64,000 nucleotides of DNA from Seleniibacterium sp963677135 (lineage in GTDB: Bacteria; Desulfobacterota; Desulfuromonadia; Desulfuromonadales; Geopsychrobacteraceae), in the NCBI GenBank assembly GCA_963677135.2, contig CAXXLS010000017.1:372001-436000 (forward strand). Reading direction: 5' to 3'. Both the position numbers and the translations under genes were made by a program. Each line of letters opens with the position of its first letter. The stretch's first letter is position 1. Below are positions 1 through 8,085 of this stretch, piece after piece. The notes below the pieces were generated by a model. It was not told the origin of the DNA. It saw only the letters and a program-made list of their open reading frames with translations, and searched no databases.

Positions 1-189
1 CGCAAACTCTGCTATGATCGCTTTCAGGAAATCCTTGCCGAGGAACAGCCTTACACCTTCTTGTATATCGGCGAGGCACTCCCGGCGGTGTCCAGGCGGT
101 TTCGGGGAATCGAACCTGCCGCGGCGGGAATCCGTTACAATTTTATCACGTGGTACGTGCCCGAGTCCGAGCAGAAATACGCCAGGTAG
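1..189 (+). CDS. Peptide/nickel-type ABC transporter substrate-binding protein, C-terminal fragment
   Basis: Only the last 62 codons are in the window; the gene begins upstream. The reading frame from base 1 ends at a TAG at 187-189 and includes the stretch YTFLYIGEALPAV and, near the end, ITWYVPESEQKYAR. This resembles the C-terminal lobe of family 5 extracellular solute-binding proteins (DppA/OppA/NikA type), where a typical segment runs LAEEQPYTFLY. The DppB-type permease starts seven bases after its stop, which supports the assignment to the same importer. The product would be a periplasmic or lipid-anchored peptide receptor. The assignment rests mainly on context and a short segment, so the substrate is unknown. 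Confidence 0.7.
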   Translation, partial: RKLCYDRFQEILAEEQPYTFLYIGEALPAVSRRFRGIEPAAAGIRYNFITWYVPESEQKYAR

Positions 190-195
190 ATTATT

Positions 196-1188
196 ATGCT
201 GATCTATATCGTCAAACGCCTGATTATGCTGGTTCCGTTGCTGGTGGGGATAACCCTGATCTCGTTCGTGGTCATCCACCTGGCTCCCGGCGAGCCGACC
301 GATCTTCAAACCCAGCTCAACCCCCAGGCCAGTTCGGAGCTTCAGGAACGGTTGCGGGTTCAGTACGGGCTCGATAAACCTCTGTACATTCAGTACGGAA
401 CCTGGCTCGGGCGCCTGGTGCAGCTTGATTTCGGCGAATCTTTCGCCAGCGACCGTCGCCCCGTGTTGGACAAGGTTCTCGAACGCCTGCCCGTTACGAT
501 TCTGCTGAACGTCCTGTCGATTGTCGTTATCCTGGCGATTTCGGTTCCCCTCGGGGTGGTGTCGGCGGTGCGCCGCAATTCCGGCTTCGACCGGACGACA
601 ACGATCCTGGTCTTTACCGGTTTTGCCATGCCGTCCTTCTGGCTGGCCCTGCTGATGATGGATTGGTTCGGGGTCCGACTCGGCCTGCTGCCGGTCTCCG
701 GACTGAAATCCCTCGGTTACGAATATCTCGGCTTCGGCGCCCAGATCGTCGATCGCGTCAGCCACCTGATATTGCCGGTGTTCATTTCCGCGATCGGCGG
801 TGTCGCCGGATTCTCTCGCTACATGCGTTCCAATATGCTTGAGGTGATCCGCCAGGACTATATTCTGACGGCCCGGGCCAAAGGGTTGTCGGAACGCACC
901 GTGATCTACAAGCATGCCTTGCGGAACGCTCTGCTGCCGGTCATTACCATCCTTGGTCTTTCGGTCCCCGGACTGATCGGCGGCAGTGTTATTTTTGAAA
1001 CGATCTTTGCAATTCCCGGGATGGGAAAACTTTTTTATGACGGCGTTATGATGAGGGACTATCCGTTGATCATGGGAATCCTGGTCATGGGAGCGGTCCT
1101 GACACTGCTTGGAAATCTGATTGCCGATATCTGCTACGCCCTTGCGGATCCGCGGATTCGCCAGGGGCAGCAGGGGGCGTCATCATGA
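196..1188 (+). CDS. dppB: DppB/OppB-type ABC transporter permease
   Basis: A 330-residue inner-membrane permease of a peptide/nickel importer. It opens with the family-typical IVKRLIMLVPLLVGITLISF membrane segment, followed by a periplasmic region with YGLDKPLYIQY. Several further membrane segments follow, and the cytoplasmic EAA loop lies near residues 222-250 (YILTARAKGLSERTVIYKHA), which docks onto the ATPases. Its length matches the family norm of about 305-340. It pairs with the DppC-type permease at 1825, but a small gene separates the two, which is unusual. No DppD/DppF ATPase genes are visible, so they must lie upstream of the window or elsewhere. The peptide, nickel or other substrate cannot be told from the permease alone. 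Confidence 0.93.
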   Translation: MLIYIVKRLIMLVPLLVGITLISFVVIHLAPGEPTDLQTQLNPQASSELQERLRVQYGLDKPLYIQYGTWLGRLVQLDFGESFASDRRPVLDKVLERLPVTILLNVLSIVVILAISVPLGVVSAVRRNSGFDRTTTILVFTGFAMPSFWLALLMMDWFGVRLGLLPVSGLKSLGYEYLGFGAQIVDRVSHLILPVFISAIGGVAGFSRYMRSNMLEVIRQDYILTARAKGLSERTVIYKHALRNALLPVITILGLSVPGLIGGSVIFETIFAIPGMGKLFYDGVMMRDYPLIMGILVMGAVLTLLGNLIADICYALADPRIRQGQQGASS

Positions 1189-1206
1189 CCGGAAAAAGGG
1201 GAGGAT

Positions 1207-1824
1207 ATGAAGCTTAATACTCATCGCTTAGGGGAAATGCTTCTCGAGGCCGGACTGATCGATCAGTTCCAACTGGAATCGGCTTTGTCGATGCAAAGGA
1301 ACCTTGGCGGCCGGATCGGCAGCGCCCTGGTTAAATTGGGTTATCTGCCGGAAGATACCATTCTTGAATACCTGGAAACCCAGGAAAAATTTGCACGGAT
1401 CTCTTTGGAAGACTTCATCATGCCCGAGTCCGTGGCCGGGCTGATCTCTTTTGAAAAAATGCTCACCCTGGTCGTGCTGCCGGTGGAACTACGTAAGGTC
1501 GGCACCGAAAAGACCCTGCGGGTTGCGATGACCGATCCGACCAATACCAGCCTGATCGACAGTCTGCAGTTTTCCACCGGGTGCCGGATTCTGCCGGTGC
1601 TTGCCGCTGAGGATGAGATCCTCCAGGCGATCAATAGGAACCGGCCTCCGGAACCGGTCCCCGAACCCGTTGACGACTTCGGAGGAGATGATCTGTCCGG
1701 GGTCAATATGGTCGATTTTTCAAATGTTTCGATGGACGATCCCCGTCTCGACCGGCTGCTGGAGGTGCTCCAGCAAAAGGGAATCCTGAGCGCCATCGAT
1801 GTTGAGAGGGTGAAGTTCGGTTAA
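1207..1824 (+). CDS. Stand-alone MshEN (GspE/PilB N-terminal) domain protein, probable cyclic-di-GMP receptor
   Basis: A soluble protein of 205 residues. Residues 7-30 and 36-59 are two 24-residue repeats separated by exactly five residues. Each follows the MshEN pattern R-L/I-G-x2-hydrophobic pair-x2-G-x-L-x4-L/I-x3-L-x2-Q: the first begins RLGEMLLEAGL, the second RIGSALVKLGYL. This 24-5-24 layout is the known c-di-GMP-binding signature of MshE/PilB-type ATPases. Residues about 65-145 resemble the rest of the T2SSE N-terminal domain (LRVAMTDPTNTSLIDSLQF). No Walker ATPase domain follows; instead there is a Pro/Asp-rich tail. The gene lies between dppB and dppC, its stop directly abutting the dppC ATG (TAAATG), so it is co-transcribed. 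Its role as a regulator of the importer is an inference. Confidence 0.82.
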   Translation: MKLNTHRLGEMLLEAGLIDQFQLESALSMQRNLGGRIGSALVKLGYLPEDTILEYLETQEKFARISLEDFIMPESVAGLISFEKMLTLVVLPVELRKVGTEKTLRVAMTDPTNTSLIDSLQFSTGCRILPVLAAEDEILQAINRNRPPEPVPEPVDDFGGDDLSGVNMVDFSNVSMDDPRLDRLLEVLQQKGILSAIDVERVKFG

Positions 1825-2679
1825 ATGAGTAGTGCCCGAAGTGCCTTTATCAGGGACGTTGTCTGGCAACGTTTACGCCGTAATCGTATGGCCATGGCCG
1901 GCGCCGGTATCGTGATGCTGATGTTCATCATGGCAGGGGCGGCTTCGCTGGTCAGCGGCGATCCCGCCGCCATAGATATCAGCAACAGCCTGCGTCCGCC
2001 GAGCTGGCAATATCCCCTTGGAACCGACGACCTCGGTCGAGATGTCCTGGTCAGAATGCTGTACGGGGCCAGGATTTCGCTGCTGGTCGGCTTTGTCGCG
2101 GTGGGGATTTCCACCCTGATCGGTATCGTCCTGGGCGCGGTGGCCGGTTTCTACGGGGGCTGGGTCGATACCCTCATCATGCGCTTTGTCGATATCATGC
2201 TGTGTTTTCCGACCTTTTTTCTGATTCTTGCGGTCATCGCCTTTCTGGATCCGTCGATCTGGAACATTATGATTGTCATCGGTCTGACCAGCTGGATGGG
2301 GGTGGCCCGGTTGATCCGCGCCGAATTCCTCAGTCTGCGCCAGCGTGATTTCGTCCAGGCCGCTCAGGCCCTGGGGGCGTCCGACGGCCGTCTGATTTTC
2401 TGCCATATTCTCCCCAATGCCCTGTCTCCGGTACTGGTTTCCGCGACCCTCGGGGTTGCCGGGGCGATATTGACGGAAAGCGCCCTGTCCTTTCTTGGCA
2501 TCGGCGTTCAGCCGCCGACCCCTTCATGGGGGAACATGCTGATCGTCGGCAAGCAGACCCTCGGCAGTGCCTGGTGGTTGTCGGTGTTTCCGGGCCTGGC
2601 GATCCTGGTGACCGTGTTGGGGTACAACCTGTTAGGAGAAGGGATTCGGGATGCCCTGGATCCGCGTTTGAAAGAATGA
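1825..2679 (+). CDS. dppC: DppC/OppC-type ABC transporter permease
   Basis: A 284-residue second membrane subunit of the peptide/nickel importer. The N-terminus has one membrane helix (about residues 22-44). The hallmark GTDDLGRDVLVRMLYGARIS follows at residues 66-85, then a five-helix binding-protein-dependent transport domain. The EAA cytoplasmic loop lies at about 175-203 (FVQAAQALGASDGRLIFCHI). The C-terminus PTPSWGNML...DALDPRLKE is typical of the family. The start codon directly follows the stop of the MshEN gene, and its own stop overlaps the next ATG (ATGA), indicating tight translational coupling. It should form a heterodimeric channel with the upstream DppB-type protein. Confidence 0.93.
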   Translation: MSSARSAFIRDVVWQRLRRNRMAMAGAGIVMLMFIMAGAASLVSGDPAAIDISNSLRPPSWQYPLGTDDLGRDVLVRMLYGARISLLVGFVAVGISTLIGIVLGAVAGFYGGWVDTLIMRFVDIMLCFPTFFLILAVIAFLDPSIWNIMIVIGLTSWMGVARLIRAEFLSLRQRDFVQAAQALGASDGRLIFCHILPNALSPVLVSATLGVAGAILTESALSFLGIGVQPPTPSWGNMLIVGKQTLGSAWWLSVFPGLAILVTVLGYNLLGEGIRDALDPRLKE

Positions 2680-3083
2680 CGATTGACGCTTTCTGGAACC
2701 ATCGCTTCGCCGCCCTTGCTGACGGCGATTACCAGGCTGTCTACGACACCTATCATCCTGATGCCCCGTTCCTGCAGAACTTCGCCAACGCCGCAGAATA
2801 CTGCGCGTTTGCAAAGATGCAGCTCGGAGCTATCGAAGTTCAGCGCTGGCAGATCAAAAAAGTCAGGACCGTCGCTGACACCCGGGTGGAATGCCTGCTG
2901 GTCATGGAACTGGCGGTCGAAGGTGTTGCGCAGTACTTCTACGAGCTCGCCCTGTTGGTGCGCACAGAAGGGGCGTGGCGTTACCATTCCGCTCAAAAAC
3001 TTTCCGTGGAAGATTTTCCTGGAGATCCCGAAGGTATCGATTTCGGTGCTTTCGACCAGGCTCAGCAGAAGATCAGGTTTTAG
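2676..3083 (+). CDS. Small NTF2-like / YchJ-middle-domain-like protein of unknown function
   Basis: A predicted soluble protein of 135 residues with no signal peptide or membrane segment. The start is chosen at the ATG overlapping the dppC stop (ATGA at 2676-2679); an open frame continues upstream, but only as a shadow of dppC. The sequence FWNHRFAALADGDYQAVYDTY, then YELALLVRTEGAWRYHSAQK, has the rhythm of the cone-shaped NTF2-like fold found in YchJ/SEC-C associated proteins: an N-terminal helix of the 'size of population, time exposed' type, then beta strands with a Trp in the last strand. This fold assignment is tentative. No catalytic motif was recognised. It is followed three bases later by mutM. 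Confidence 0.7.
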   Translation: MTIDAFWNHRFAALADGDYQAVYDTYHPDAPFLQNFANAAEYCAFAKMQLGAIEVQRWQIKKVRTVADTRVECLLVMELAVEGVAQYFYELALLVRTEGAWRYHSAQKLSVEDFPGDPEGIDFGAFDQAQQKIRF

Positions 3084-3086
3084 CCG

Positions 3087-3902
3087 ATGCCGGAACTGCC
3101 CGAAGTAGAAACCGTCCTGCGGGGAATCACTCCCCATGTGCTGGGTCAACAGATTCTCGAGGTCGTTTTCAGGACCGCCAAGCTGCGCTTGCCCCTGGAT
3201 CCTGAACTTCCGAAACGACTGGCCGGGCAGTCTGTTGTCAGGGCCGAGCGTCGGGCCAAATACCTGCTGCTGGAGGTGACCCGGGGGACCCTCATCATCC
3301 ATCTCGGGATGACCGGTGTTCTGAGAATCGTCGAGGCTGCGGCCACTGAACGCAAGCATGATCACGTCGATGTGATATTCACCGACGGAACCTGCCTGAG
3401 GTTCACCGATCCCAGAAAATTCGGCCTCTTCATCTATACGGAGGCCCCGGCAATCCAGCACCGATTGCTCCGAACTCTCGGCCCCGAGCCCTTGAGTGAT
3501 GCCTTCACAGGAAACTATCTCCACCGACTGGCAGCCAGAAAAAGCGTCTCTGTCAAGGCCTTCATCATGGATCAGAAAGTGGTTGTCGGGGTTGGCAACA
3601 TCTACGCCAATGAAGCCCTGTTCCGGAGTGGAATCCTGCCGTCACGGGCTGCCGGCCGCATCAGCCGACAGCGGTATGATGCGCTTGTCGCCGCTATCAA
3701 AACCGTTCTCGGGCAATCCATCGCTGCAGGCGGGACCACCATCAGCGATTTTCAGCAAAGTGACGGCAAACCGGGCTATTTCAAACAGCAGCTGGATGTT
3801 TACGGGCGCTCCGATGAGCCCTGCGTCCGGTGCGGACACCCCATCTTGGCAAAGCGGATCGGGCAGCGATCGACTTTTTACTGCCCTCGCTGTCAGAGTT
3901 AG
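3087..3902 (+). CDS. mutM: Formamidopyrimidine-DNA glycosylase (Fpg/MutM)
   Basis: A 271-residue base-excision repair enzyme that removes 8-oxoguanine and formamidopyrimidines and nicks the abasic site. The N-terminal catalytic PELPEVE is intact, with Pro2 as the nucleophile and Glu3 beside it. The conserved Lys is at about residue 58 (RRAKYLL), and the helix-two-turn-helix region contains VGVGNIYANEALF. The C-terminal zinc finger has Cys-x2-Cys (CVRCG) and Cys-x2-Cys (CPRCQS). The length is typical. It follows the unknown small gene by three bases and is followed by a thioesterase gene, with no obvious functional link to the transporter operon. Confidence 0.97.
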   Translation: MPELPEVETVLRGITPHVLGQQILEVVFRTAKLRLPLDPELPKRLAGQSVVRAERRAKYLLLEVTRGTLIIHLGMTGVLRIVEAAATERKHDHVDVIFTDGTCLRFTDPRKFGLFIYTEAPAIQHRLLRTLGPEPLSDAFTGNYLHRLAARKSVSVKAFIMDQKVVVGVGNIYANEALFRSGILPSRAAGRISRQRYDALVAAIKTVLGQSIAAGGTTISDFQQSDGKPGYFKQQLDVYGRSDEPCVRCGHPILAKRIGQRSTFYCPRCQS

Positions 3903-4017
3903 GCTAACGGAAGGAGCCTGTTTCGCCTGGCAGGCCTGTCATCATTTTTTGAAAGCGATCGGGCAGCGGCTGGTCTTTGTCACCGCTGGTCTGGCCGATT
4001 CCTATATCCTGGACCAC

Positions 4018-4434
4018 ATGATGAACCTTGATTTTCGTTTCTGCTTTTCCTATCGCGTCGGCGTGGCTGACATCAATTACGGAGGACACGTGGCCAACTC
4101 GGCCGTACTGAATATCTTTCAGGATGCCCGGATCGCCTATCTCGCCAACCTCGGCCCCTATACGGAACTCGACCTGGGGGGGTGCGGGATCATCATGCCC
4201 GAAGCGCATGTCTATTTTCGCAGAGAGATGTTCCTGGGAGATCTCCTTCAGGTCAGGGTCCGGTCGGATCTGGTGACGGGTTCAGGTTTTCTGATGAGGT
4301 ATCAGCTGGAACGCGACGGTGAGATCACCGCTACGGGTGAGACTCCCATCGTCTGTTTCAATTACCAGATACGGAAACCCTGCCGGGTTCCCGAAGCCTT
4401 TCGGGATGCCCTGGTGCAGTTCGAGGATCTGTAA
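4018..4434 (+). CDS. 4HBT (hot-dog fold) thioesterase family protein
   Basis: A 138-residue protein. The motif VADINYGGHVANSAVLNIFQ near residues 13-32 is the signature of the acyl-CoA thioesterase/4-hydroxybenzoyl-CoA thioesterase superfamily (D-x2-NYGGHV-x-N). The remainder fits the hot-dog fold, with a long central helix (LNIFQDARIAYLANLG) then antiparallel strands (AHVYFRREMFLGDLLQVRVR). It probably hydrolyses a short or medium acyl-CoA. The open frame continues upstream well into mutM; the ATG at 4018 (or 4021) is chosen because the domain starts there. The ribosome-binding site is weak, so the exact start is uncertain. Confidence 0.85.
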   Translation: MMNLDFRFCFSYRVGVADINYGGHVANSAVLNIFQDARIAYLANLGPYTELDLGGCGIIMPEAHVYFRREMFLGDLLQVRVRSDLVTGSGFLMRYQLERDGEITATGETPIVCFNYQIRKPCRVPEAFRDALVQFEDL

Positions 4435-4581
4435 TTCCCCTTTTTCTTCCCCTCGTGACCAGCTGATGAAGAGGATCCCGCCAAGATTTGGACGTTATCG
4501 TCCCCGGCGCCTTTCTGCCTTGACGAAACCTGCTTGCAGGGGTTATCGTGCGACTCCAAATTACCTATAAGGATCGGAAAA

Positions 4582-6066
4582 ATGGAAGAACTGAACGAAT
4601 TACTGCAACAGCGGCGTGCCAAGCTGGCCAGTTACCAGGACGCCGGGGTGAATCCTTTTGCCAATGATTTTAAAGTCACGGATACGGCCGCGGCTATCCT
4701 GAAAAAACATGCCGACGATGACCAGCAGGTCCTGGAAGGCAGTGCGGACCTGTATCGCGTTGGGGGCCGGATCATGGCCCGGCGTGATTTCGGCAAGGCG
4801 GCGTTCCTGCAGTTGCAGGACGGCAGCGGACGAATCCAGGTTTACGTCGCCAAAAACCAGATTGGCGACGAGTCCTTTGAGCATTTCAAAAAATTTGACA
4901 TCGGTGATGTGATCGGTATTGCCGGCAGCCCTTTCCGAACCAAAACCAACGAGCTCTCGCTGCGGGCTTCGGAAATCAAGCTGCTGACCAAGTCATTGCT
5001 GCCGCTGCCTGAAAAATGGCATGGCCTCACTGACGTGGAGACCCGTTACCGGCAGCGGTATCTGGATCTGATCGTCAATCCCGAGGTCCGCGATGTCTTT
5101 CGCAAACGCAGTCGGATTGTCAACCTGATCCGCGAATTCATGCTGAAAAACGATTACCTGGAGGTTGAAACGCCCATGCTGCAGCCGGTTGCCGGCGGTG
5201 CGACGGCCAAACCCTTCATCACCCATCATAATACCCTCAAGATGGATCTTTTTCTGCGGATCGCCCCCGAACTCTATCTGAAGCGCCTCGTGGTGGGCGG
5301 CTTTGACCGGGTGTTCGAGATTAACCGCAGTTTCCGCAATGAGGGGATTTCCATCCGCCACAATCCGGAATTTACCATGATGGAGTTTTACTGTGCCTAT
5401 GCGACCTATCATGACCTGATGGATTATACTGAGGTCCTGATCAGCGAGGTCGCTGAAAAGGTCTGTGGCAGCATGGTCATTCCCTATGGCGACAGGGAGG
5501 TCGACCTGACTCCCCCCTGGGAGCGACTGACCATGAAGGAGGCGATCGTCAAGTATGGCGACATCTCCCTCGAGGATCTGGACGATCCGGCTCTGGTCAG
5601 GACTTATGCCGAGAAACTCGGGCTGGAACTGGAACCCGGGATGGGTCATGGCAAACTCCTCACTGAAGTTTTCGAAGAGGTCGCCGAGCCCAACCTGTGG
5701 CAACCGACCTTCATTACCGAATATCCGACGGAAGTCTCCCCGCTGTCGCGCAAGAATGACCGGAATCCTGATATCGTCGATCGTTTCGAACTTTTCATTG
5801 TCGGCCGCGAACTGGCCAACGCCTTTTCCGAGCTCAATAACCCCATTGACCAGAAGGAGCGGTTTCTCAAACAGCTCGAAGAAAAAGCCAAAGGGGATGA
5901 CGAGGCTCACGCGATGGATGAAGATTACATCAGGGCTCTCGAGTACGGTCTGCCGCCAACGGCAGGTGAGGGGATCGGGATCGACCGCCTGGTGATGCTG
6001 CTGACAAATTCCGCCTCTATCCGCGACGTTATTCTGTTTCCGCAGATGCGGCCCGAATCACTCTGA
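4582..6066 (+). CDS. lysS: Lysyl-tRNA synthetase, class II
   Basis: A 494-residue enzyme that charges tRNA-Lys. An N-terminal OB-fold anticodon-binding domain (about 60-150, VGGRIMARRDFGKAAFLQLQ) precedes the class II catalytic core. Motif 2 is at about 251-270 (FRNEGISIRHNPEFTMMEFY), the family segment PTEVSPLSRKN is at about 389-399, and motif 3 is at about 462-474 (GEGIGIDRLVMLL). The start is chosen at the ATG of MEELNELL, which has an AAGGA-like site upstream and matches known LysS N-termini. An in-frame upstream ATG exists but gives an untypical extension. The gene precedes the lol genes, an order seen in Geobacter-like bacteria. Confidence 0.98.
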   Translation: MEELNELLQQRRAKLASYQDAGVNPFANDFKVTDTAAAILKKHADDDQQVLEGSADLYRVGGRIMARRDFGKAAFLQLQDGSGRIQVYVAKNQIGDESFEHFKKFDIGDVIGIAGSPFRTKTNELSLRASEIKLLTKSLLPLPEKWHGLTDVETRYRQRYLDLIVNPEVRDVFRKRSRIVNLIREFMLKNDYLEVETPMLQPVAGGATAKPFITHHNTLKMDLFLRIAPELYLKRLVVGGFDRVFEINRSFRNEGISIRHNPEFTMMEFYCAYATYHDLMDYTEVLISEVAEKVCGSMVIPYGDREVDLTPPWERLTMKEAIVKYGDISLEDLDDPALVRTYAEKLGLELEPGMGHGKLLTEVFEEVAEPNLWQPTFITEYPTEVSPLSRKNDRNPDIVDRFELFIVGRELANAFSELNNPIDQKERFLKQLEEKAKGDDEAHAMDEDYIRALEYGLPPTAGEGIGIDRLVMLLTNSASIRDVILFPQMRPESL

Positions 6067-6086
6067 CCCGAACGAAACGGCTGCTC

Positions 6087-7337
6087 ATGTCCTATGAATG
6101 GTTTGTCAGCTTCCGCTACCTGCGCGCCAAGCGGAAGCAGACCTTCATTTCGGTTATTTCATTTATCTCCATCGCCGGAGTTACCCTGGGTGTTGCCGCC
6201 CTGATTCTGGTCCTGGCGGTCATGACAGGGTTTACTGACGGGGTCCGTCGCCAGATTCTCGGTAACGTTCCCCATGTTCTGGTGCAGAGCTTCGGCGAGG
6301 GGATCAGCAACCCGGACGAAATCATCAGAGTGGCCCGGAATCTTCCGCACGTGGTCTCTGTGGCGCCTTTTGTTTCCAAGGAAGCCATGCTGCTGTCCAA
6401 GGGGAACGTCGCGGCGGTCAATGTCAAGGGGGTCGCCGCCGATCACAAGATTTTCAATCAGCAGCTGCTGACCCTGAACGATTCGTCCGCCAGGGCCGCA
6501 TTCGCCGATGCCGATCCGGCCAGTCCCGGAATCATCATCGGCCTTGATACGGCGACCAATCTGGGGGTCTCGGTCGGCGATTCAGTCAATGTCATCCCGC
6601 CCCTGTTCACCATCACTCCCTTCGGGATGATCCCCAAGATGAAGCCGTTTCGGGTCATCGGTATCTTTCAGCAGCAGAGCAGCCTGGTCGACAGTTTTTA
6701 TGCCTATATCCCCCTTGCGGTTGCTCAGGCGTTTTTTGATTCCACCGGGATCATCAGCGGGATTGAGATCGAGGTCGACCTGTTCGATCGGGCTCCCCAG
6801 GTCGCCCGGCAACTGAGCGAGCAATTCGGGTTCCCCTATGTGATCAGACCCTGGCAGGCCCTTTACGGGTCGTTCCTGTCGGCCTTGAAACTCGAAAAAC
6901 TCGGGCTGTTTATCGTGCTCGGGATAATCGTCCTGGTCGCCGCCTTCAACATCGCCACGACGTTGATCATGGTGGTCATGGAAAAGAGCCGCGATATCGC
7001 CATTCTCAGGGCGATGGGGGCGAACGCGCGCAGTATCATGAAGATCTTTATGCTGGAGGGGTTGATTATCGGTACCCTTGGCACCGGGCTTGGCAGTATT
7101 TTCGGGATCGCGCTGGCCACCTATGCCGACAGTATCATCAAGTACCTGGAAAAGACTTTTCGGATTCGCATTTTTGACCAGGCGGTTTATGGGATGGATC
7201 ATTTCCCGGCCCAGATCATTGTCAGTGACGTGGTCGCTGTCATGGTGATGGCTATGCTGATCTGTCTTCTGGCGACAATTTATCCTGCCTGGCGCGCCTC
7301 GCGCATGGATCCGGCGGAGGCCCTGCGCTATGAATAG
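6087..7337 (+). CDS. lolC: LolC/LolE-family lipoprotein-releasing ABC transporter membrane subunit
   Basis: A 416-residue inner-membrane protein that, with LolD, extracts outer-membrane lipoproteins from the inner membrane for hand-over to LolA. It has one N-terminal helix (about 24-48, ISFISIAGVTLGVAALILVL) and a large periplasmic MacB-like domain (about 50-260). A C-terminal FtsX domain with three helices (about 270-405) contains NIATTLIMVVMEKSRDIAIL and ends in the typical ARPAWRASRMDPAEALRYE-like tail (YPAWRASRMDPAEALRYE). A single LolC/E-type gene rather than a LolC plus LolE pair suggests a homodimeric LolF-type complex. The last 8 bases overlap lolD. Confidence 0.95.
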   Translation: MSYEWFVSFRYLRAKRKQTFISVISFISIAGVTLGVAALILVLAVMTGFTDGVRRQILGNVPHVLVQSFGEGISNPDEIIRVARNLPHVVSVAPFVSKEAMLLSKGNVAAVNVKGVAADHKIFNQQLLTLNDSSARAAFADADPASPGIIIGLDTATNLGVSVGDSVNVIPPLFTITPFGMIPKMKPFRVIGIFQQQSSLVDSFYAYIPLAVAQAFFDSTGIISGIEIEVDLFDRAPQVARQLSEQFGFPYVIRPWQALYGSFLSALKLEKLGLFIVLGIIVLVAAFNIATTLIMVVMEKSRDIAILRAMGANARSIMKIFMLEGLIIGTLGTGLGSIFGIALATYADSIIKYLEKTFRIRIFDQAVYGMDHFPAQIIVSDVVAVMVMAMLICLLATIYPAWRASRMDPAEALRYE

Positions 7338-8022
7338 CCAGATGCTGATTCAAACCCGTGATCTGGAAAAAAACTACCAGACTCCCGACCGCATCGTCAG
7401 GGTTCTGCGTGGTGTCAACCTGTCCATCGGGGCAGGCGAACGGGTCGCTGTCGTCGGCACCTCCGGGGCCGGCAAAACCACCCTGATGCATCTGCTCGGA
7501 GGGCTCGATCGGCCGTCCGGCGGGGACGTTCTTTTCGAGGGACGTGATATTTACGCTCTGCGTGGCAAGGCCCTTGATCAGTTCCGGAACCGGACCATCG
7601 GTTTTGTTTTCCAGTTCCACCAGCTGCTACCGGAATTTACGGCGCTGGAGAATGTCATGATGCCTCTAATGATCGGGGGGCGGAAACCTCGTCAGGCCGC
7701 CGACGCAGCTGCTGAGGTTCTGGAGGAAGTCGGCCTGCAGGAGCGCTTGAGTCACAAGCCCGGGGCCCTTTCCGGAGGGGAGCAGCAGCGGGTGGCCATC
7801 GCCCGCGCCCTGATCTGTCAGCCTCGTCTGCTGCTGGCTGACGAGCCCACCGGCAATCTGGACAGCCGAACGTCGGACGAAATCATGGCCCTGCTCAATC
7901 AGATTCATGCCACGAGGGGACTGACCATGGTGATTGTCACCCACAACCATGCTCTGGCCGGAAGCCTCGATCGGGTCCTGCACATCGAGGACGGCAGTTT
8001 GGTCGGAGATATTTTGAATTGA
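7330..8022 (+). CDS. lolD: LolD lipoprotein-releasing ABC transporter ATPase
   Basis: A 230-residue cytoplasmic ATPase that powers lipoprotein release with the adjacent LolC/E-type protein. Walker A lies at residues 43-50 (GTSGAGKT), the Q-loop region at about 95 (FVFQFHQLLPEFTALEN), and the ABC signature at 148-153 (LSGGEQ). Walker B is at 167-172 (LLLADE), followed by the LolD/MacB-typical PTGNLD, and the switch His lies in VTHNHAL. The gene starts inside the 3' end of lolC (8-base overlap), consistent with coupling. The length is normal for LolD. Confidence 0.97.
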   Translation: MNSQMLIQTRDLEKNYQTPDRIVRVLRGVNLSIGAGERVAVVGTSGAGKTTLMHLLGGLDRPSGGDVLFEGRDIYALRGKALDQFRNRTIGFVFQFHQLLPEFTALENVMMPLMIGGRKPRQAADAAAEVLEEVGLQERLSHKPGALSGGEQQRVAIARALICQPRLLLADEPTGNLDSRTSDEIMALLNQIHATRGLTMVIVTHNHALAGSLDRVLHIEDGSLVGDILN

Positions 8023-8047
8023 TGTTGTCCTTATGATTTTCTATAAT
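8019..8047 (+). promoter_or_regulatory. Candidate sigma-70 promoter for bamA
   Basis: TTGATG (8019-8024), a 17-base spacer, and a perfect TATAAT (8042-8047) lie in the short gap between lolD and bamA. They would give a short leader of about 30 bases before the bamA ATG. This is a sequence match only. Confidence 0.5.
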
Positions 8048-8085
8048 CCACCATTTGATTTCAATCTCGATGTCGAGGGACCTGC

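Noticed and set aside
2508..3524. 338-codon open frame on the minus strand
   Set aside because: It runs antisense across dppC, the small unknown gene and mutM; the plus-strand genes are clear and tightly packed.
4993..5910. 305-codon minus-strand frame inside lysS
   Set aside because: It is an antisense shadow of lysyl-tRNA synthetase without any recognisable motif.
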